A DNA stretch of 64,000 bases, from contig JAJBUQ010000008.1 of NCBI GenBank assembly GCA_020860245.1, positions 20,909 to 84,908 on the forward strand, read 5' to 3'. A program made the translations under genes and the position numbers. The notes under the pieces are model-generated. The model saw nothing but the letters and a program-made list of their open reading frames with translations, ran no database searches and was not told the origin of the DNA. The stretch comes from Rikenellaceae bacterium. Lineage in GTDB: Bacteria; Bacteroidota; Bacteroidia; Bacteroidales; Rikenellaceae. Positions 44,426-53,104 of the stretch are shown in pieces; the stretch's first letter is position 1; the number at the start of each line of letters is the position of its first letter.

Positions 44426-46663
44426 ATGGAGAATTTCTATCTGATAATAGTTATAGTAATCATGGCACTGGCGGTCATGGATCTTGTAGTCGGGGTATCC
44501 AACGATGCAGCGAACTTTCTGAATTCGGCGATAGGCTCGAAGGCCGCTCCGCGATATGTCATCCTCATCGTAGCTACGATAGGTATTCTAATAGGGGCGG
44601 TTTTTTCCAGCGGTATGATGGAGGTAGCGAGAAGCGGGGTCTTCAATCCTGCGATGTTCACGTTTCAGGACATTATGATGATCTTCCTTGCCGTCATGCT
44701 TACGGATGTGATCCTTCTGGACCTGTTCAACACGATCGGACTTCCCACATCGACCACGGTATCGCTCGTTTTCGAACTGTTAGGGGCTGCTGTCGCAGTA
44801 TCGCTGATAGCTATTGGCAGAAGCAATACCCTCTCGTTCGGGGATCTATCGAGTTATATTAACACCTCCAAAGCTATGGCGATAATTTCCGGTATACTTT
44901 TATCAGTTGCCATCGCATTTATCTGTGGTACAATAATAATGTTTCTGACCAGAATCGTCTTCACTTTCCATTTCAAGAAGACATTCGGGCTCTTTGGTCC
45001 GTTCTGGTGCGGGATAGCATTTACCGTAATATCGTATTTCGCCATATTTAAGGGACTCAAAGGCTCTTCGATAATGCCGCCGGACCTTATGGCTTACTTC
45101 AACGAGAATACGTTCAGAATGATTGTGTTCATGTTCTTCGGATAGAGCGCGGTTTCTGCGGTACTGCAATATTTTTTGAAAGTGAACACTCTTAAAATCA
45201 CCGTTTTAGCCGGGACTTTCTCTCTTGCGCTCGCATTTGCAGGCAACGATCTTGTGAACTTCATCGGGGTATTCATGGCAAGTTTCGACTCTTACGAGAT
45301 ATTCCGGTCTACGGGAGATCCTTTGATGACGATGGAGAGTCTGAGCAGACCGGTCGCTGCAAATGTAGGAATACTTGCCGGAGCAGGCATAATCATGGCA
45401 ACGACGCTATGGATGTCGAAAAAAGCAAGAAGAGTCAGCGACACGGAGGTAAATCTTGCCAAGCAGGACGCCACTGACGAGAGGTTCGGTTCAACTCCCG
45501 TATCGAGGGCGATTGAGAGGCTGTCGCTCAATATAAACAGGAATTACGAGCACTATACCCCTAAAACCGTGAAAAAATTCATTGCCCGGAGATTCCGCAA
45601 TCCGTCACTACAACGCAATAGCAACAATGCACCGTTCGACCTTATACGCGCGACAGTTAATCTTACCGTAGCGTCTCTCCTTATCTCCACGGCGACTACG
45701 CTTAAACTTCCATTATCTACTACATACGTGACGTTCATGGTTGCGATGGGTACGTCGCTTGCGGACAAAGCGTGGGGACGCGAGAGTGCAGTGTACAGGA
45801 TCACGGGGGTTCTAACCGTGATATCGGGATGGTTCCTGACAGCATTGGTAGCCTTCACGGTTGCGGCAATCGTAGCATGCGTTCTTATGTGGGGAGGTAA
45901 AATAGGCATCATTGTAATGGTCGCTCTTTGCGCGTTAATGCTCACACAGAGCGCACTGGCCTTCCAAAGAAAATCGCGCAAAGCACAAAACGAAGCGGAA
46001 CGCAAACAGCAGGTCGTGAATAGCGACAAGAGCATAATCGAGATATGCGAAGAAGACATACGCGATACAATGAAAAAAATCATCAACGTTTACAATCAGA
46101 CTCTTCTCGGATTGTTCAACGAGGATCGTAAGAGCCTGAAAAAAATGGCTGCTGAGGCGGAGGCTTTGTACGAGGAGGCGCATAAACGTAAATACGACGT
46201 ATTACCCACGCTTAAAAGACTCGAAGATAATTATATAGACACGGGGCATTACTACGTACAGGTGGTGGATTATCTCGATGAAGTATCGAAGGCGCTCCTC
46301 CATATATGTCGTCCGAGCTTCCAGCATATAGACAACAATCACAAAGGGTTTAACGAGAAGCAAGTGGACGATCTTATGCACATGCATGAGGAGGTCGAGG
46401 CAATATACCACAGGATTATAGACATGCTCGAGAAGAACAACTATGACGATCTCGATACTATCCTGGTCATGAGAGACGAATTGTTCGACACTATTGCTGA
46501 AGTGATTATGAACCAGATAAGAAGAACCAAGAAGGGTGAATCTTCTACTAAGAGCGGAATGCTGTATCTTGCGATCGTAAACGAGACGAAGACGTTGGTG
46601 CTCCAGTCACGCAATCTTCTCAAGGCGCAGAAATTTTTTGTTTCGAACATCAATAAAGGATGA
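44426..46663 (+). pseudogene. pitA: PiT-family inorganic phosphate transporter split by an in-frame TAG
   Basis: The frame of 746 codons is a Bacteroidota PiT phosphate permease. The first half (to 45145) has VVGVSNDAANFLNSAIGSKA, the second FAGNDLVNFIGVFMASFDSY, the duplicated GANDxxN-type motifs, followed by a long cytosolic PhoU-like helical tail. The two halves are in the same frame, separated only by TAG at 45143-45145: FMFFG, stop, SAVSAVLQYFLKVNTLKI. Bacteroides homologues, as I recall them, have Trp here, so TGG to TAG is the simplest cause. The only start for the second half is a TTG at 45176. I treat it as one interrupted gene. Readthrough or a base-call error are alternatives. Confidence 0.78.
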
Positions 46664-47424
46664 CGGAATTTTTAACGAATTTCACAGGAATAAACGGTAC
46701 GGCGCAATGGGCCGTATTGTTTTTTTGCGCTGTACTGATCGGAATGTCCAAAACAGGCATACAAGGGATAGGGACGCTCGTCGTACCTGTACTCGCATTG
46801 GTCTTCGGAGGCAAACCGTCCACCGGACTGCTTCTGCCAATGCTTTGCCTCGCGGATCTGATGGCGGTGGTGTATTACCGCAAGAACGCTGAATGGAAGT
46901 ATATTCTCAGACTCCTTCCGGCGGCAATAGCAGGATTTGCCCTCGCACTTGCCGTAGACAGCTATATTCCTGAAAAAAATTTCAAGCTACTACTTGCATT
47001 CTGCATCTTCATCGGACTCGATGTGATGTTTTGGTCCGAAAAATCGGGTGAGAATGACAAGATAATCAAATCAGGATGGTACGCTCCGATGTTCGGGATT
47101 CTCGGAGGGTTCACTACGATGATAGGCAATGCGGCAGGACCTGTAATGGCGGTGTATCTGCTCTCCGTACGGCTTCCCAAATTTGCATTCGTAGGAACCA
47201 GCGCATGGTTCTTTATGATAGTGAATTACCTGAAGGTTCCGCTCCAGATATTCGCATGGAACAACATTACATGGTCTTCTGTGGCGGTCGATTTACTCTG
47301 CATTCCGTTCATCTTTCTCGGCGGATTATGTGGAATATGGATTGTAAAAAAACTGCCTGAGAAGAATTACCGTGCCCTTATTATCTGGCTTACCGTGATT
47401 TCCACTCTTCTGCTACTGATTTAG
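46660..47424 (+). CDS. TauE/SafE family membrane permease
   Basis: A 254-residue polytopic inner-membrane protein with eight or so hydrophobic segments. It carries the paired half-repeats of the TauE/SafE family: IGMSKTGIQGIGTLVVPVLA near the N-terminus and GGFTTMIGNAAGPVMAVYLL in the middle. Members export sulfite, sulfoacetate or other small organic anions. The ATG overlaps the stop of the phosphate transporter frame (ATGA at 46660-46663), so the two genes are one transcriptional unit, and the upstream amber codon could be polar on it. The substrate is unknown. Confidence 0.88.
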   Translation: MTEFLTNFTGINGTAQWAVLFFCAVLIGMSKTGIQGIGTLVVPVLALVFGGKPSTGLLLPMLCLADLMAVVYYRKNAEWKYILRLLPAAIAGFALALAVDSYIPEKNFKLLLAFCIFIGLDVMFWSEKSGENDKIIKSGWYAPMFGILGGFTTMIGNAAGPVMAVYLLSVRLPKFAFVGTSAWFFMIVNYLKVPLQIFAWNNITWSSVAVDLLCIPFIFLGGLCGIWIVKKLPEKNYRALIIWLTVISTLLLLI

Positions 47425-47482
47425 CGGCGGATTTCTATTTCGGAGAGATTTTATTATCTTCGCATGAAACAGGCAAAATCGT

Positions 47483-48307
47483 ATGAATCTTACTAATTTC
47501 CACAGCCATTGCGACTATTGCGACGGCAGGGCTCCCATGGAGGAATTTATCCGGAAGGCCATCGAATCGGGATTCACTTCTTACGGCATCTCTTCCCACG
47601 CTCCGCTCCCTTTCCGTACGAAGTGGAATATGGATATGGAGAATCTGGGCAATTATCTTGCGGATATTAACCGGATGAGGTCGCGATATAGGGATCGGCT
47701 AGAGATTTATTCAGGTTTAGAGATAGATTACTATAACGAAGAGGTAAATCCTGCAAACGAGTTTTTTTCCGACCTCGAACTCGATTACCGAATAGGATCC
47801 ATACATTTTGTAAGGGAATGTATGGAGACAGATTCCGGTGCGGAGGTATTCCGTGAGAATCTTCACAAATATTACGACGGAGATCTCGACTGCCTATGCA
47901 CGGATTACTTTGATGCCTCCATGAAAATGGTAGATTCCGGAGGATTCGACATTCTCGGACACTGCGATAAACTTGCGATGAACGCAGAGAAATACTCCCC
48001 AGGATACTCGCAAAAAGAAAATTTTAAAACCAAAGTCAGGGAACTGCTGGACTTATCCGCAGAACGGGGAATTATGGTGGAAGTCAATACTAAGAAATAC
48101 TCGGCGATACGGCGGTTTTTTCCTGATGCAGAGTATTTTAGATTTATGAAGGATCAAGGCGTGAGAATAGTCGTCAATTCGGACAGCCACCGCCCGGAGC
48201 TGATTAACGACGGTCGAAAAGAAGCGCTGGAGATACTAAAACGTTCGGGCTTCAGGACCGTCAGCGAACTACACGGAGGAGAGTGGATTGATGTCCCTAT
48301 TTATTAA
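47483..48307 (+). CDS. PHP-family histidinol-phosphatase
   Basis: A 274-residue PHP (polymerase and histidinol phosphatase) hydrolase of HisK type, which dephosphorylates histidinol phosphate using a trinuclear metal site. It begins NLTNFHSHCDYCDGRAPMEE with the HxH ligand pair. Later come GISSHAPLPF, GLEIDYY, RIGSIHFVR, DILGHCDKL, EVNTKKYS and NSDSHRPE, which provide the remaining ligands in order. No other his genes are nearby, so a different phosphoester substrate is possible. It overlaps the convergent GT2 gene tail to tail by 11 bases with no terminator between. Confidence 0.87.
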   Translation: MNLTNFHSHCDYCDGRAPMEEFIRKAIESGFTSYGISSHAPLPFRTKWNMDMENLGNYLADINRMRSRYRDRLEIYSGLEIDYYNEEVNPANEFFSDLELDYRIGSIHFVRECMETDSGAEVFRENLHKYYDGDLDCLCTDYFDASMKMVDSGGFDILGHCDKLAMNAEKYSPGYSQKENFKTKVRELLDLSAERGIMVEVNTKKYSAIRRFFPDAEYFRFMKDQGVRIVVNSDSHRPELINDGRKEALEILKRSGFRTVSELHGGEWIDVPIY

Positions 48308-49049
48308 GGGGACGGTATTTAGAACCTTGTGGGGAGCAGATAACGAACTTAGCGTGGGCAAATAGCGTAGGGATTATTCCGAAGTGCTTCGTCATTATCC
48401 GGAACCGTTCCCTCAAGCTCTCTTTTTTATATTTTGTAGAGGTTCCCCCCTCTGTAAATTCGGACAAAATCATTCCCGTATTTTCTATACTCTTTGCCTT
48501 TTTCAATGATAAGAGAACCCATTCGACATCGGATGCGTAGCGATAAACAGTGTCGTACTCCGGAGCGATATCTCTTCGGACTATGATCGATTGATGACAT
48601 ACGACCATTCCGTTTATGAAGTCCGTCCATTGGAGATTACGGGGTAATTTTTTTTTTCTTAATCCCAGAATCTCTCCGTCCACAGACCGAATCAGCGTCT
48701 CTCCATAATATATGTCTGCAAACGAACGTTTACCATAAAATATCTTCTTCAAGACTTCCGGATCATGTACAAAATCACCGGCATTTATAAACCATATAAA
48801 TTCCCCCTCAGCAGCAAGGAGGCCCTTATTCATGGCATCATATATGCCGTTGTCCCTCTCGCTGCTCCAGTATGATACAGGCCTGCCGTAACCAGCAAGT
48901 AGCTCTTTGGTTCCGTCGGACGAGCCCCCGTCGATAACGATGACTTCCATCTCCGGATAGTCTATCGACGACAGATTATCTAACGTCGCCTTCAGTTCGT
49001 CCACGGCGTTGTAGGTTACGGTAATTACCGATACTGTAGGGTGATTCAT
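48297..49049 (-). CDS. Family 2 glycosyltransferase
   Basis: A 250-residue GT-A fold inverting glycosyltransferase. It starts VSVITVTYNAVDELKATLDN and has IVIDGGSSDGTKELL, the WSSERDNGIYDAMNKGL segment typical of colanic-acid-like transferases, the metal-binding FINAGDF (a variant DxD) and VVCHQSIIVRR. It lacks transmembrane segments. It probably adds a sugar to a surface polysaccharide or LPS, but no polysaccharide cluster surrounds it and neither donor nor acceptor can be named. Confidence 0.88.
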   Translation of the reverse strand: MNHPTVSVITVTYNAVDELKATLDNLSSIDYPEMEVIVIDGGSSDGTKELLAGYGRPVSYWSSERDNGIYDAMNKGLLAAEGEFIWFINAGDFVHDPEVLKKIFYGKRSFADIYYGETLIRSVDGEILGLRKKKLPRNLQWTDFINGMVVCHQSIIVRRDIAPEYDTVYRYASDVEWVLLSLKKAKSIENTGMILSEFTEGGTSTKYKKESLRERFRIMTKHFGIIPTLFAHAKFVICSPQGSKYRPLNK

Positions 49050-49058
49050 AAATATTGT

Positions 49059-49066
49059 TAAATTTG
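49059..49066 (+). promoter_or_regulatory. Bacteroidota -7 element for ctpA
   Basis: TAAATTTG, 24 bases before the ATG at 49091. Confidence 0.6.
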
Positions 49067-49090
49067 CAGATTCAATATTAAATAAAAAAA

Positions 49091-50731
49091 ATGAAATATA
49101 ATAATTCGTTCAGGACCATTATAACTCCGCTCTTGGTTGCAATCGGAATTGTGGTGGGGATCGCCGTCGGAATAAGGCTCGATAGAATGAACATACACAA
49201 CCGTATGGTCCGGAACATATCGTCTGCTCCGCGTTTTAGCAACGACAAAATCAGCAACGTAATCTCTCTTGTTAAAACGCAGTATGTAGATAACATAGAC
49301 TTGGATTCTATCGCAGACAAGGTAATCCCGGAGATACTAAAGAATCTCGATCCTCACTCCGTATATATACCGGCAAGCGAACTTGCGGCTGTGAACGAAC
49401 CCCTCGAGGGACAATTCGACGGTATCGGCGTGACTTTCAACATGATGACCGACACTATCCTCGTTTTGAACGTGATAAGCGGAGGCCCCAGCTACAAGGC
49501 TGGCATCCAGAACGGAGACAGGATCGTCACGATAAACGACAGCCTCGTTGCAGGGAAAAAAATCCGCCAGGACGATATTGTTAAAATGCTTCGCGGCGAG
49601 AGAGGATCGGATGTCGATCTCGGTATAAAACGTCAGGGGCACAAAGAACTTATACCGATAACCGTAACCAGGGGCATCATACCGGTTAAGAGTCTCGATG
49701 CGGCGATTATGTTAAACGACGAGATCGGATATATCAAACTTACACGATTCGCGCGCAATTCCCACCGGGAACTTCTCGACGCCGTGGAAAAATTAAAGAT
49801 GCAGGGTATGAAGGAACTTGTATTCGATCTCAGGGATAATGTCGGGGGTTATATGGATCAGGCGATTCTTATAACGAACGAATTCCTTCCGGCGAACTCC
49901 CTCATAGTATTCACCGAGGGCAAGTCGAGGAAGCGCAGCGAGCAATACAGCAACGGCAAGGGAGTCCTCAAAGATATTCCCCTTGCGGTTCTCATAAACG
50001 AGAACTCTGCTTCGGCAAGCGAGATCTTCGCAGGCGCGGTGCAGGATAACGACCGTGGAACGATAATCGGAAGACGTTCGTTCGGCAAAGGATTGGTGCA
50101 GGAACAGATACCATTCCCGGACGGCTCTGCGATGAGGCTTACAGTATCGAGATATTTCACTCCGGTCGGAAGGTCTATTCAGAAGCCTTACGATCAGGGT
50201 ATAGAGGCATATAATAACGAGCTGTCGGACAGGTTTGACCATAACGAATATTTCTCAGTAGACAGCATCAGTTTTGCAGATTCGCTTCAATACACGACTC
50301 CGGGCGGTAAGATAGTGTACGGAGGGGGAGGAATAATGCCTGATATATTTGTTCCGGGAGATACGACAGGAATGACCGATTTCGTGAAACAAGTTTTCAT
50401 TCGTAACACGATCGTCAGATTTTCACTCGATTACGCGGACACACACCGCAAGGAACTGAACGACATATCGTCTTTCGGCGATCTCGATAACTTCTTCGGA
50501 AGGCATCCGCAGCTATACAGCGATTTTGTTAAATATGCCCGCCGTAACGGTGTCGAAGTAAGCGACAAAGAAGCGGAAGAATCGCGCAAAGTTCTTGAAA
50601 CAGACCTTAAGGCTTATATCTCGCGCAATACCGAACTGGAGGATAACGGATACTATTATTATATACAAGATATAGACAATGTGATAGAGGAAAGTAAAAT
50701 ATTTTTCAGCCAAAGTGCACCATCAAATTAA
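49091..50731 (+). CDS. ctpA: C-terminal processing peptidase, S41 family
   Basis: A 546-residue periplasmic serine protease of the CtpA/Prc group, anchored by an N-terminal segment (IITPLLVAIGIVVGIAVGI). A PDZ domain (about 100-180, FDGIGVTFNMMTDTILVLNV) binds the C-terminus of substrates. The S41 core holds the nucleophile in NENSASASEIFAGAV (about 305-315) and the catalytic lysine in RRSFGKGLVQ (about 330). A C-terminal helical region follows. Targets in Bacteroidota are not known from sequence. It precedes the small lipoprotein gene by 47 bases. Confidence 0.94.
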   Translation: MKYNNSFRTIITPLLVAIGIVVGIAVGIRLDRMNIHNRMVRNISSAPRFSNDKISNVISLVKTQYVDNIDLDSIADKVIPEILKNLDPHSVYIPASELAAVNEPLEGQFDGIGVTFNMMTDTILVLNVISGGPSYKAGIQNGDRIVTINDSLVAGKKIRQDDIVKMLRGERGSDVDLGIKRQGHKELIPITVTRGIIPVKSLDAAIMLNDEIGYIKLTRFARNSHRELLDAVEKLKMQGMKELVFDLRDNVGGYMDQAILITNEFLPANSLIVFTEGKSRKRSEQYSNGKGVLKDIPLAVLINENSASASEIFAGAVQDNDRGTIIGRRSFGKGLVQEQIPFPDGSAMRLTVSRYFTPVGRSIQKPYDQGIEAYNNELSDRFDHNEYFSVDSISFADSLQYTTPGGKIVYGGGGIMPDIFVPGDTTGMTDFVKQVFIRNTIVRFSLDYADTHRKELNDISSFGDLDNFFGRHPQLYSDFVKYARRNGVEVSDKEAEESRKVLETDLKAYISRNTELEDNGYYYYIQDIDNVIEESKIFFSQSAPSN

Positions 50732-50778
50732 AAAATAGTATACCTTTACGATGCAGTTTTTTATAAAATGGAGAAAAT

Positions 50779-51036
50779 ATGAAAAAGACTTTACTTGCAG
50801 CTGCATTTTGTGCAGCGCTATTGATCGCTTCTTGCGGTAACGGAGGAAATCAGACATCTACCGCTTCGACAGAAGAGAGCGCAAGCGCAGATACTGCAAC
50901 CGTAGAATTGGTTGATCTTAAAGGAGAAGGAACTTGCGGTGCATGTGACTCTTGTGTATGCGATTCATGCGGATGCGAAGTCCTCGTTACAGAAGTTGCA
51001 GAGGCAGCAACAGACTCGTTGTCTGTTACAGAATAA
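50779..51036 (+). CDS. Small lipoprotein with a six-cysteine cluster
   Basis: An 85-residue protein with a signal peptide and lipobox (LIASC, Cys19). A Thr/Ser/Glu/Ala-rich linker leads to a short cluster, TCGACDSCVCDSCGCEV, with cysteines at 54, 57, 60, 62, 65 and 67. The CxxCxxCxCxxCxC spacing looks like a soft-metal or disulfide cluster displayed at the membrane surface. I do not recognise a family. A GGAG-like ribosome site lies upstream (TGGAGAAAATATG) and a strong bidirectional terminator follows. Metal binding is inference. Confidence 0.75.
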   Translation: MKKTLLAAAFCAALLIASCGNGGNQTSTASTEESASADTATVELVDLKGEGTCGACDSCVCDSCGCEVLVTEVAEAATDSLSVTE

Positions 51037-51047
51037 GCGCCTTTAAA

Positions 51048-51093
51048 TTAAAATATAATATCCCGATCTTCCGATCGGGATATTATATTTTAA
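51048..51093. terminator. Bidirectional terminator, lipoprotein / lpxH
   Basis: Perfect 21-base arms (51048-51068 and 51073-51093) flank a TTCC loop, with core TCCCGATC/GATCGGGA and A/T-rich bases. It covers the stop codon of the minus-strand lpxH gene (51083-51085). Confidence 0.88.
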
Positions 51094-51832
51094 ACTCTTC
51101 CAGAGTGAATTCTCCATCGCGGACTACACCGTAGACAGGATTTTTGTCCGTGACCCAATCACCGAGAACAAACAGGATCGTCCGATCGCTAAGCCTAAAT
51201 TCCGTAGGACAGTGCAGATGCCCGAAAATAAAATAGTCCGGTATAATGCCTGTATCAGTCATATACTGCCGGGCAAATTTTACCCCCGGTTCCCCTTCGG
51301 ATTTAAACGAATGAATTTTATCCATACCGTTCTTTCTGCTGCTTTGAGACCACCACTGTCCGAATTTCATTGCTGCATCGGGATGAACAAGAGCTGAAAA
51401 CAATTTTCCGGCAAGGCTGCTCCGAAATATTTTCTGCATCACAGCGACCTTCCTGCCTACAAATCCCACATTATCCCCATGTGAAACATAAACCGTCCTT
51501 CCGTCTAATTTTAGTAATTCTCCATCTTTGTGGATTATTATACCGCATTGTTCTGCAAGGAATTCCCGCACCCACATATCATGATTTCCAGGGAAAAAAT
51601 GGATCGGAATGCCTCTGCATGATAATTCATTAAATTTCGATAGAACGCGAATCGGACATTTAGGGATTACACGTTTATACTCATACCAAAAATCGAAGAT
51701 ATCCCCTAATAAAAAAATTCCGTCGGCATCTTCCGCGATAAAATCGAGCCAGGCCAGAAATTTTTTCTCATTATTCGATTCAGTATATAACTTAAGTCCG
51801 AGATGAATGTCAGAGGCAAAATAATATTTCAT
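51083..51832 (-). CDS. lpxH: UDP-2,3-diacylglucosamine diphosphatase LpxH
   Basis: LpxH cleaves UDP-2,3-diacylglucosamine to lipid X and UMP in lipid A synthesis at the inner membrane. The 249-residue protein starts MKYYFASDIHLGL. It has the metallophosphoesterase blocks FLLGDIFDFWYEY, FFPGNHDMWV, YVSHGDNVG and FGHLHCPTEF in order, with the FDFW residues characteristic of the LpxH group. The frame extends upstream to 51904, but that part overlaps the preceding gene; the ATG at 51832 starts four bases after its stop and matches the family start. It is probably co-transcribed with the thioredoxin-like lipoprotein. Confidence 0.9.
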   Translation of the reverse strand: MKYYFASDIHLGLKLYTESNNEKKFLAWLDFIAEDADGIFLLGDIFDFWYEYKRVIPKCPIRVLSKFNELSCRGIPIHFFPGNHDMWVREFLAEQCGIIIHKDGELLKLDGRTVYVSHGDNVGFVGRKVAVMQKIFRSSLAGKLFSALVHPDAAMKFGQWWSQSSRKNGMDKIHSFKSEGEPGVKFARQYMTDTGIIPDYFIFGHLHCPTEFRLSDRTILFVLGDWVTDKNPVYGVVRDGEFTLEEFKI

Positions 51833-51836
51833 CCGA

Positions 51837-52967
51837 TCAGAGTATTTCTTTAAGTTTGCCGGCCAGCTCCTCGCAGGAGATATCCTTACCGATAATATTG
51901 CCATCCCTGTCTATCAAATAGTTTGCCGGAAGAGAATTTACATTGTAGAGCCTTGCTGACATGGAGGCCCATCCGTTTCTGTCGCGAACGCTTATCCAGT
52001 TGATCCTTTGATCGTGTACGTTATTGAGCCATTCCGATTTAGAATCATCGAGAGATACCTGATATATTTCGAATCCGTCAGCTGAGAACCGGTCGTAGAT
52101 TTCTTTAAGATCGGCATTATTCAATTTAGATTCAGGATGTGTGGATATCCAAAAATCAAGAAGCACGACTTTCCCCAAAAATGAACTCAGCTTGATCCTT
52201 CTATCCTGAATATCCGGCAGATTTATTTCAGGGAAGGAGGCCAATTGTGTACGGGCGGTAGACAGCATATTGGCAACCTCCATTCTGTTATGCATATTTT
52301 CGATATCTTTCTTCAGAGATACGACATGAGGAGAGGCAGGGAAATAATTATTGAGTGAATCATAGACCATCTCATAATAGAGAATATCGCTTATGTTATC
52401 GAATATACGGCCTCCCGTAGGGTAATATTGATAAAGTGCATAGATCGACACTAAAGAATTCGCTCTCTCTACCACATACTTTATAATATCCTGTTTATAT
52501 TCGACCAAGCGTCTGGTAAGACTCTCTATGATATTATACTCATTCATATAATAAACCATATTGAGTGAATCGATATCTTCTCTGAGCCTTATACCTTTTT
52601 CGTTAAATTCCTTGATGTATTCCGTGCCTTCGGAACCTGAAACTGTATAATTCCGGGATATATTCCCCAAAGATTTAATCGAAAGTCGTTCTCCGGCACT
52701 TAAAAGTATAGGAACATTATGCTCCTTGACCCTGAGATTATAGAAAACAGGATACTCGTCGGACATCTGCAATTTAAATTTAAACCTTCCTTTATCATCG
52801 GTAACAGCCGAATCTACAATCGAAATATTCGATATAGAAATTTGTTCCAGATATACTGTCTGCTGTACATGTCCGCTAAAAGTTCCGTTAATTACCGTAT
52901 TTTCCCCTTTCCCGCATGACGCCAAAACTAAAAAAAGAATAAGTACGAGACTGTTTTTAATATCCAT
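51837..52967 (-). CDS. DUF4369/thioredoxin-fold lipoprotein without CXXC
   Basis: A 376-residue envelope lipoprotein (lipobox VLASC, Cys18). The N-terminal 100 residues form the DUF4369 beta domain (INGTFSGHVQQTVYLEQIS), a helical linker follows, and from about 240 there is a TlpA/ResA-like thioredoxin fold (INLPDIQDRRIKLSSFLGKV). At the active site, where relatives have WCxxC, it reads DFWISTHPESK, with no cysteine. The cis-proline loop is kept as SLPANYLIDRDG. It cannot act as a normal thiol-disulfide oxidoreductase and may be a binding or structural variant. It leads the pair with lpxH. Confidence 0.85.
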   Translation of the reverse strand: MDIKNSLVLILFLVLASCGKGENTVINGTFSGHVQQTVYLEQISISNISIVDSAVTDDKGRFKFKLQMSDEYPVFYNLRVKEHNVPILLSAGERLSIKSLGNISRNYTVSGSEGTEYIKEFNEKGIRLREDIDSLNMVYYMNEYNIIESLTRRLVEYKQDIIKYVVERANSLVSIYALYQYYPTGGRIFDNISDILYYEMVYDSLNNYFPASPHVVSLKKDIENMHNRMEVANMLSTARTQLASFPEINLPDIQDRRIKLSSFLGKVVLLDFWISTHPESKLNNADLKEIYDRFSADGFEIYQVSLDDSKSEWLNNVHDQRINWISVRDRNGWASMSARLYNVNSLPANYLIDRDGNIIGKDISCEELAGKLKEIL

Positions 52968-52987
52968 CCTGAATCGCTTTGATAAAA

Positions 52988-52995
52988 CAAAATTA
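52988..52995 (-). promoter_or_regulatory. -7 element for the thioredoxin-fold lipoprotein gene
   Basis: The minus strand reads TAATTTTG, 21 bases from the start. Confidence 0.5.
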
Positions 52996-53063
52996 GAATT
53001 TTAAGGATTAATCCCAAATAGCTTTATTAAATAAACGATATTAATTAGATTTATAGTATAAAA

Positions 53064-53086
53064 AAACCGGCTTATAAGGCCGGTTT
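53064..53086 (-). terminator. Terminator of the glycogen operon
   Basis: Arms AAACCGGC (53064-53071) and GCCGGTTT (53079-53086) pair, and on the minus strand a T-run follows. It lies 19 bases after the GH57 stop. Confidence 0.8.
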
Positions 53087-53104
53087 ATTAAGTGTGATAT
53101 ATTT

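Noticed and set aside
45176..46663. Second half of the phosphate transporter as an independent gene
   Set aside because: It opens only with a TTG in the middle of a transmembrane segment and is in frame with the first half; an interrupted single gene is simpler.
44426..46663. Reassignment of TAG to an amino acid
   Set aside because: TAG ends several intact genes in the window, including sodB and icd, so it is a normal stop.
51833..51904. N-terminal extension of lpxH
   Set aside because: It overlaps the upstream gene, and the LpxH family starts at the MKYYFASDIHLG methionine.
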